Positions 59,147 through 63,715 of a stretch of DNA of 63,715 nt are shown one piece after another. Position 1 is the first letter of the stretch, and each line of letters opens with the position of its first letter. The notes under the pieces are model-generated. The model saw only the letters and a list, made by a program, of their open reading frames with translations, ran no database searches and had not been told where the DNA came from. Source of the stretch: DASRBN01 sp035294305 (GTDB lineage Bacteria; Chloroflexota; Ktedonobacteria; Ktedonobacterales; Ktedonobacteraceae); assembly GCA_035294305.1 (NCBI GenBank), contig DATGLD010000017.1, positions 1 to 63,715 of the forward strand, given 5' to 3'. Made by a program: the position numbers and the translations under genes.

Positions 59147-60431
59147 TCAGCACGACAAACTTGTAGCTGCGATGCACCTGCGCGAAGATGGTCTTTGTAT
59201 TCTCGAAACAGCACATGCCCGTAATACGCGCCTGCTCAAATAGCATTTCGCGCAAATTCTTCGCTCCCAGGTCCGTATAGATGCCACTTGGAATAACCAG
59301 GCCGCAGAATCCTCCCTCGCGCAGCAGATTGTAGCACTGCTCGGTGAAGAGCTTATAAAGATTAACGTCGCTGCCGTATTTTTTACCATTGATGATGGAA
59401 ACCTGGCGCCTGTATTGCGCAGCCGAGCGAAAATAAGCGCTCTGGTAGGCAAAACGGCTCGCATAGTCCAGCCACGCGGAGCGAATCTCGGAGGCCTGTA
59501 GCAGCCTGGACCGTTCTAGCGCAAAGTCCTCGATGCGCATACTATTTTTGCGCACCAGTTCAGAGTGGGTAGCAAAGAACTCTTTGGCCTGCGGCTTGTA
59601 TATTTCCCACGGTGGATTGGTGATAACGATATCGAATCCGCCGCGCTCGTTCATGATCTGAGGAAATTCGTAGCCCCAGTGGAAAGGTTGTAGCGCCTCA
59701 ATATCCTCAATGGTCAGAGCTCGCGCGATGGGTTTTCCTGTTCGCTCCTTCTGCGCATCCCAGGTTGCCTGCGCATATGTAATATTCAATTGCTTGAACT
59801 CGGCAAATAATAACCGGTTGAGGCAGGTACGATCTCCATCCTGCATATACCTCTCTAACCGCAGCAACCCGATCAGCGCATTGCCGGTTCGAATATTAAA
59901 CGGGATGGCGGTCACAGGCTCTATGCTAGCAAACTCTGACGCTGTCAGAGCTTGATAGAGACGCTGCTTCGTTGTTTCAACCGCTTCCTGCATGATATCC
60001 ACGCCAAAGAGGTTTTCGCAGATGATCTTCTTTTTGAGGAAATACGTCAGATTGCCATACTCAGCACGAGCCTGTTCGAGCCAGCGCGCCAGGTCAGGAT
60101 CATGCAGGATGGCCATCCTGCTCGTTATGGCTTCGTATACGCCGATCAACGTTTCTAGCGCCGCGACGAGAAACGCACCATCACCGCAAGCAGGGTCAAG
60201 AATGGAAATGGTAGGCAGGATAGCGAGCAATTTCCGGCAGAGACCGGTTTCGAGGTTCAGCAGCAGCGCTTCCATCGAGGAGAAGTAGTGGCCTCGCGCG
60301 TCATCTAAGACGCGCGCCGCGTTGATTTTTTGCAGGATACAGCCATGAATAGTCCGCTTGCTCAAGTAGGTGGTGATTTCGGGACAGGTATAGTAGGTTC
60401 CCAGGCTTTTTTGTTGAAATTTTTTTCGCAA
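59147..60431 (-). pseudogene. 5' part of a disrupted Eco57I-like N6-adenine DNA methyltransferase gene
   Basis: Starting at TTG 60431 (GGAG eight bases upstream), this fragment encodes about 428 native residues. Motif I is LDPACGDGAFLVAAL (78-92) and motif IV is ITNPPWE (270-276), the SAM-binding and catalytic motifs of class I N6-adenine methylases. The N-terminal SLGTYYTCPEITTYL is typical for Eco57I-like enzymes. After YKFVV the reading runs into the inserted element. There is no endonuclease domain visible, so the intact enzyme could be a lone methylase or part of a restriction or defence set. It is divergent from the DUF4012 gene. Confidence 0.8.
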
Positions 60432-60700
60432 GCAGGCTACTCCACCAATGTCAACACAGCATGTTGTCCGCTTAACGGAAGTATATCACAGGCGGCTTAT
60501 ACAAAAAGAAACGATATATCTCACGCTGGCGTTATAATAGATGTAAGGGAGTCACACAGTCTCTTCAAAGACCTGATTCAGTGCTGAGCATCATCCTATT
60601 TCATGATCTGTATCAGGTCGGGATGCTGCTGCGTATTAACTGTAGGGTATTGAAATAATGCATCGCCACGGGTCTATCCTGGGGGCCTGGGAATTATTCC

Positions 60701-63463
60701 ATGTCAGTCACACCTGCCGGCCATGATACGGCCAACACGGAGTTTTTCGACCTATTGAGCAAGCATCCGGAGTTAGAGCAGTGGCTCATCACACGCAGCA
60801 AGCAAGAGCCGGCTTTAAGTTCGGAAGATATTCACCGCCTCTTTTTGCAACAATGCTCGCATAGTGGTATTTCAGGCACAGAGTATCCGTTCGCAGTTGA
60901 TGACCGTGGGAAGTCTGATCTGCTGGATTTTTACGAACAATTGCCAAACCGGCCCATGCAGTTACCCCCGGATATGTTTGCAGAGGATACCCTGGCGGCT
61001 GTAATGGCGCATCCTGGCGAAACTGATTCAATGGAGGCTCCGCCGGAAAAGAAGACCAGGCCCTTGCCCCTGATAGACCTTTCGGGCGACGAGGACGCGC
61101 GCCAGGCGATATCCACGCAAGTTGGAGAGGAAACGGTCGGAGAACAAGCAGGGATCGATAAATCGGACGCGCATGCATCGGCAGATATGCCCGGCGGTAG
61201 TGGCCGGTTCACCGTGCCCACCACCGATTTACCGGCTTCACCTGCACTAGCAGATCATGTTGTGAAACCAGATCATCAACCCGTACAGCGCCCGCCAAAA
61301 AAGCGCCGTGCCACACATATTGTATTGCTGGCTATCATTCTGCTGGGCATTTTTGTTCCCATTGGTTTTGCCGCCGGGCTGGGCATCGACGCGTACAGAA
61401 CCTACACCGACCTGCGCAACCAGGCGCACGACGGCGTCCAGCACCTGCTGAACGTCAAAACCATCTTTACCGGTGTCAAAACGCATTCCAGTGGTCTTCT
61501 TGACACCAACAAGCTGCATCGCGCACAACAGGAACTGAACGCAGCCAACGACGATTTCCGCCAGCTACAGCAAACGCTGGATCATTCTGCGATCATCCGC
61601 AACGTCGCTAGCCTTCTGCCGCAATATCTTTCTCAAATCAGGTCGGCACGGGCCGCCAGCCAGATCGGTATTGATGCTTGCGCTATCGGGCAGGACGTGC
61701 TCAATACAGCCTTGGCCCTCGCGCCCTCATTGCATGGCTCCCTGCTGACAAGCACGGGCAAGCCTCTGGTGACGCAGAATACATTGAATCTGCTCGGCAC
61801 GACGATCGATGAGGTGTTACCGGAGCTACATGATATTATGGCGCAATCGCGCTTGATGACGCTCAGCGCTTTGCCGGTCAGCAGGCAGGAACGAGACGAA
61901 TTCGCGCAGTTGCTGCAAGCCCTGCCACAGGTAAATGCCGACCTGACACAGGCACAGGATCTGCTTGGCGCGGCTGGCTGGATTCTTGGCGTCGACGAGC
62001 CGCGCACCTTTCTGGTGCAGACAATGGATCGTGCTGAATTACGACCGACGGGTGGATTTACCGGCCAGTATGGGGAACTGACCATCAGTGGAGGGCGGGT
62101 CGCACCCTTTACGCTCAAAGATATCTCGCTAATCGAGTACGCCGATAATAGCCCTACACTGGGCAACCTGGCGCCGTCGCAGTACCGCTCCTGGTGGCCC
62201 TTCGCAAACTGGGGGCTGCGCGACTCCAACCTCTCCGCCGACTTCCCCACCTCGGCGCAAATCGCCATTACTCAATACCGGCAGGAAACAGGTCACAGCG
62301 TCGATGGGGATATCCTGTTCACCCCCATGCTGATCGAGCACATCCTCAATATCATCGGCCCCATCCCGGTTCCTGCCTACCACGAGGTAATCACGGCGCA
62401 AAACCTTGAAAATCGCCTGCATTATTATCAGCAGGACAACGCGGGCATCGCTAAACAGGCCGCAGTACAGCCAAATGACAAAGTGACCTCAAGCCGCAAA
62501 CGCTTCACAGCGCTGCTGGCTCAACTGCTGGTACAGAAAATTCGCCAGGCGCCGCTCGATGAACTGCTCGCCATCGCTCGCGAAGCGCTGTATGATCTGA
62601 AGACGCGCGACCTGCAGGTATACTTCACTAACCCGCAGGTCGAAGGTCTGTTAATGCGGTACGGCGATGCCGGACAAATGGATCGCTCAACCACACATGA
62701 TGGGCTTTACGTCGTGCAAGCCAATGTCAGCGCCAGTAAAGCCTCTCAATATGTGCAGACCAGCCTGCATGATACGGTTACACTCGATGCTCAAGGCGGA
62801 GCTACCCATGTGCTACAAATGCGGCTCAGCTATAGCCAGATTGGGCCGGTCTACGGCTATGATACCTATCGTGATTACGTGCGCATCTATGTGCCACCAA
62901 CCAGCAAATTCTTGTGGGGCGATGGATTCGATACCGGCACACCTCTCTGTGGGGGCCCCTATGCGGCATGCCCTGCTAACGGCGTCTACCCAGGAAATGA
63001 ACTCACCTGCCCCACCGGCCAGTACGAGCCGGGAGCGGCCGCCCCATCCAACATCGACCCGAATGGCGGTGACTTTTTGCCACTTGATACTATAGGACCA
63101 CCAACCACCCTCACCAGCGACGAGCCTGGCCGCGCCATGTTCGGTGGCTATGTCGTCGTCCCCAAAAACTGCACCATGACCATCACCGTATCCTGGTATG
63201 TCCCACCTATGGGCAACCATCCCTATTCTTTGCTCGTGCAGCGTCAGGCTGGTACTTTTCCCGCATTGAACCTCACAATTTTGCCAACTCCTGGCAACTG
63301 TACTATACTCGGAACATCAGGCCTGTATTTCAACGGCATCCTGAGTGACGACAAATCCTTTACAGTTCCGCACAACATGGCAACCGCAAAAGACGGGCGC
63401 TCACCAGAGGCGGCTACTACATCTCAGGGCGCCGCAGGCTGCTATCCCCAAAGCGGGATATAG
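60701..63463 (+). CDS. DUF4012-domain membrane-anchored protein
   Basis: The 920-aa protein has a charged cytoplasmic part of about 200 residues, one transmembrane helix (ATHIVLLAIILLGIFVPIGF, near 206-226) and a large outer region. The DUF4012 pattern is ELRPTGGFTGQYGELTISGG near 446, then WGLRDSNLSADFPTSAQIA and SVDGDILFTPMLIEHILNI. The family is found in Chloroflexota and Actinobacteria near cell-wall or exopolysaccharide genes; its role is unknown. A helical coiled region (about 240-330) lies before it. The C-terminus is Cys-poor but has GGPYAACPANGVYPGNELTC. No strong ribosome site precedes the ATG. Confidence 0.75.
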   Translation: MSVTPAGHDTANTEFFDLLSKHPELEQWLITRSKQEPALSSEDIHRLFLQQCSHSGISGTEYPFAVDDRGKSDLLDFYEQLPNRPMQLPPDMFAEDTLAAVMAHPGETDSMEAPPEKKTRPLPLIDLSGDEDARQAISTQVGEETVGEQAGIDKSDAHASADMPGGSGRFTVPTTDLPASPALADHVVKPDHQPVQRPPKKRRATHIVLLAIILLGIFVPIGFAAGLGIDAYRTYTDLRNQAHDGVQHLLNVKTIFTGVKTHSSGLLDTNKLHRAQQELNAANDDFRQLQQTLDHSAIIRNVASLLPQYLSQIRSARAASQIGIDACAIGQDVLNTALALAPSLHGSLLTSTGKPLVTQNTLNLLGTTIDEVLPELHDIMAQSRLMTLSALPVSRQERDEFAQLLQALPQVNADLTQAQDLLGAAGWILGVDEPRTFLVQTMDRAELRPTGGFTGQYGELTISGGRVAPFTLKDISLIEYADNSPTLGNLAPSQYRSWWPFANWGLRDSNLSADFPTSAQIAITQYRQETGHSVDGDILFTPMLIEHILNIIGPIPVPAYHEVITAQNLENRLHYYQQDNAGIAKQAAVQPNDKVTSSRKRFTALLAQLLVQKIRQAPLDELLAIAREALYDLKTRDLQVYFTNPQVEGLLMRYGDAGQMDRSTTHDGLYVVQANVSASKASQYVQTSLHDTVTLDAQGGATHVLQMRLSYSQIGPVYGYDTYRDYVRIYVPPTSKFLWGDGFDTGTPLCGGPYAACPANGVYPGNELTCPTGQYEPGAAAPSNIDPNGGDFLPLDTIGPPTTLTSDEPGRAMFGGYVVVPKNCTMTITVSWYVPPMGNHPYSLLVQRQAGTFPALNLTILPTPGNCTILGTSGLYFNGILSDDKSFTVPHNMATAKDGRSPEAATTSQGAAGCYPQSGI

Positions 63464-63541
63464 ATACTACTGGTCGAACCGATCATGGAATCGTGAATAA
63501 AAGGTCGCCGTCGTCTTGACAGGCGCCCAGGGGTGTGTGCA

Positions 63542-63715
63542 ATGAATGATTTTCCCGGAAATCCACATCGAAATCGCAATCTGCTCATCTTTTTCGCGTT
63601 GCTCGCTTTAGCCGTCCTTGTCATCAGCTTTTCCTTATCGTATATATTTCTAACCAGGCCCAGTTCGCCACCTACAGGCTCCATCACACCAACGACGACC
63701 ACAACGGGGCCGGCC
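63542..63715 (+). CDS. Start of a single-pass membrane protein, cut by the window end
   Basis: The 58 visible residues begin MNDFPGNPHRNRNLLIFFA, contain one hydrophobic span (LLIFFALLALAVLVISFSLS) and then a Pro/Thr-rich extracellular linker. AGGGG lies eight bases upstream. The linker resembles that of anchored secreted proteins. The gene follows DUF4012 on the same strand with a 78-bp gap, so the two may be linked. The domain beyond the window is unknown. Confidence 0.55.
   Translation, partial: MNDFPGNPHRNRNLLIFFALLALAVLVISFSLSYIFLTRPSSPPTGSITPTTTTTGPA

Noticed and set aside
1..63715. CRISPR array, rRNA or tRNA genes
   Set aside because: No regularly spaced direct repeats, no rRNA-like stretches, and no cloverleaf-like sequence with a TTCGA arm was recognised by eye.

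Overview
The window is 63.7 kb of bacterial chromosome with roughly even base composition and genes on both strands. No rRNA, tRNA or CRISPR array was recognised. Gene content suggests Chloroflexota, most likely class Ktedonobacteria: a DUF951 gene overlapping nadD, an FHA-PrsW protein, a DUF4012 protein, ISL3 transposases, a type II PKS-like ketosynthase pair, and many short palindromic interspersed repeats. This placement is inference from gene families; no marker gene such as 16S is present.

Layout. 0.0-0.35 kb: IS3 transposase tail and a broken beta-propeller gene. 0.3-15.6 kb: a mostly minus-strand housekeeping block with FHA-PrsW, an ABM monooxygenase-like protein, a RelE/Phd toxin-antitoxin pair, a P-loop kinase, an M50 peptidase, an MFS exporter, DUF951, nadD, a MscS channel, GluQ-RS, Maf, an RlmD-like methyltransferase and two paralogous TPR proteins. 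16-22 kb: yvcK, a GYD protein, a membrane-anchored GGCT-like protein, an eIF2B-like isomerase and a MocR regulator. 22.1-29.6 kb: a divergent sigma-like gene, then an unusual operon of a catalytically degenerate full-length RelA/SpoT homologue fused to a STAND-type ATPase plus a second ATPase with a winged helix, then a convergent APH-like kinase. 30-38.9 kb: CHAP protein, flavin disulfide reductase, glycogen-debranching-like enzyme, amine oxidase and SCP2 pair, GT-C mannosyltransferase. 39-43.6 kb: KS-alpha/KS-beta pair with an alpha/beta-hydrolase-fold protein and a SnoaL-like protein. 43.6-53 kb: FGGY kinase, beta-lactamase-like protein, RNHCP protein, secreted double-psi-barrel protein, and a flavinylated electron-transfer trio. 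53.2-60.4 kb: an N6-adenine methyltransferase gene split by a 4,888-bp mobile region. 60.7 kb to end: DUF4012 protein and the start of a membrane-anchored protein.

Three observations stand out. First, the RSH-STAND fusion and its ATPase partner look like an undescribed nucleotide- or stress-sensing switch, with a mirrored motif shared with the divergent sigma-like gene. Second, five genes take their TAG stop codon from the outer end of a GTAGGG palindromic repeat. Third, the methyltransferase insertion is exact: 44-bp inverted repeats, a 5-bp target duplication, and removal restores one 767-aa frame.

All calls come from reading the sequence. Family names rest on recognised motifs, not on database searches.
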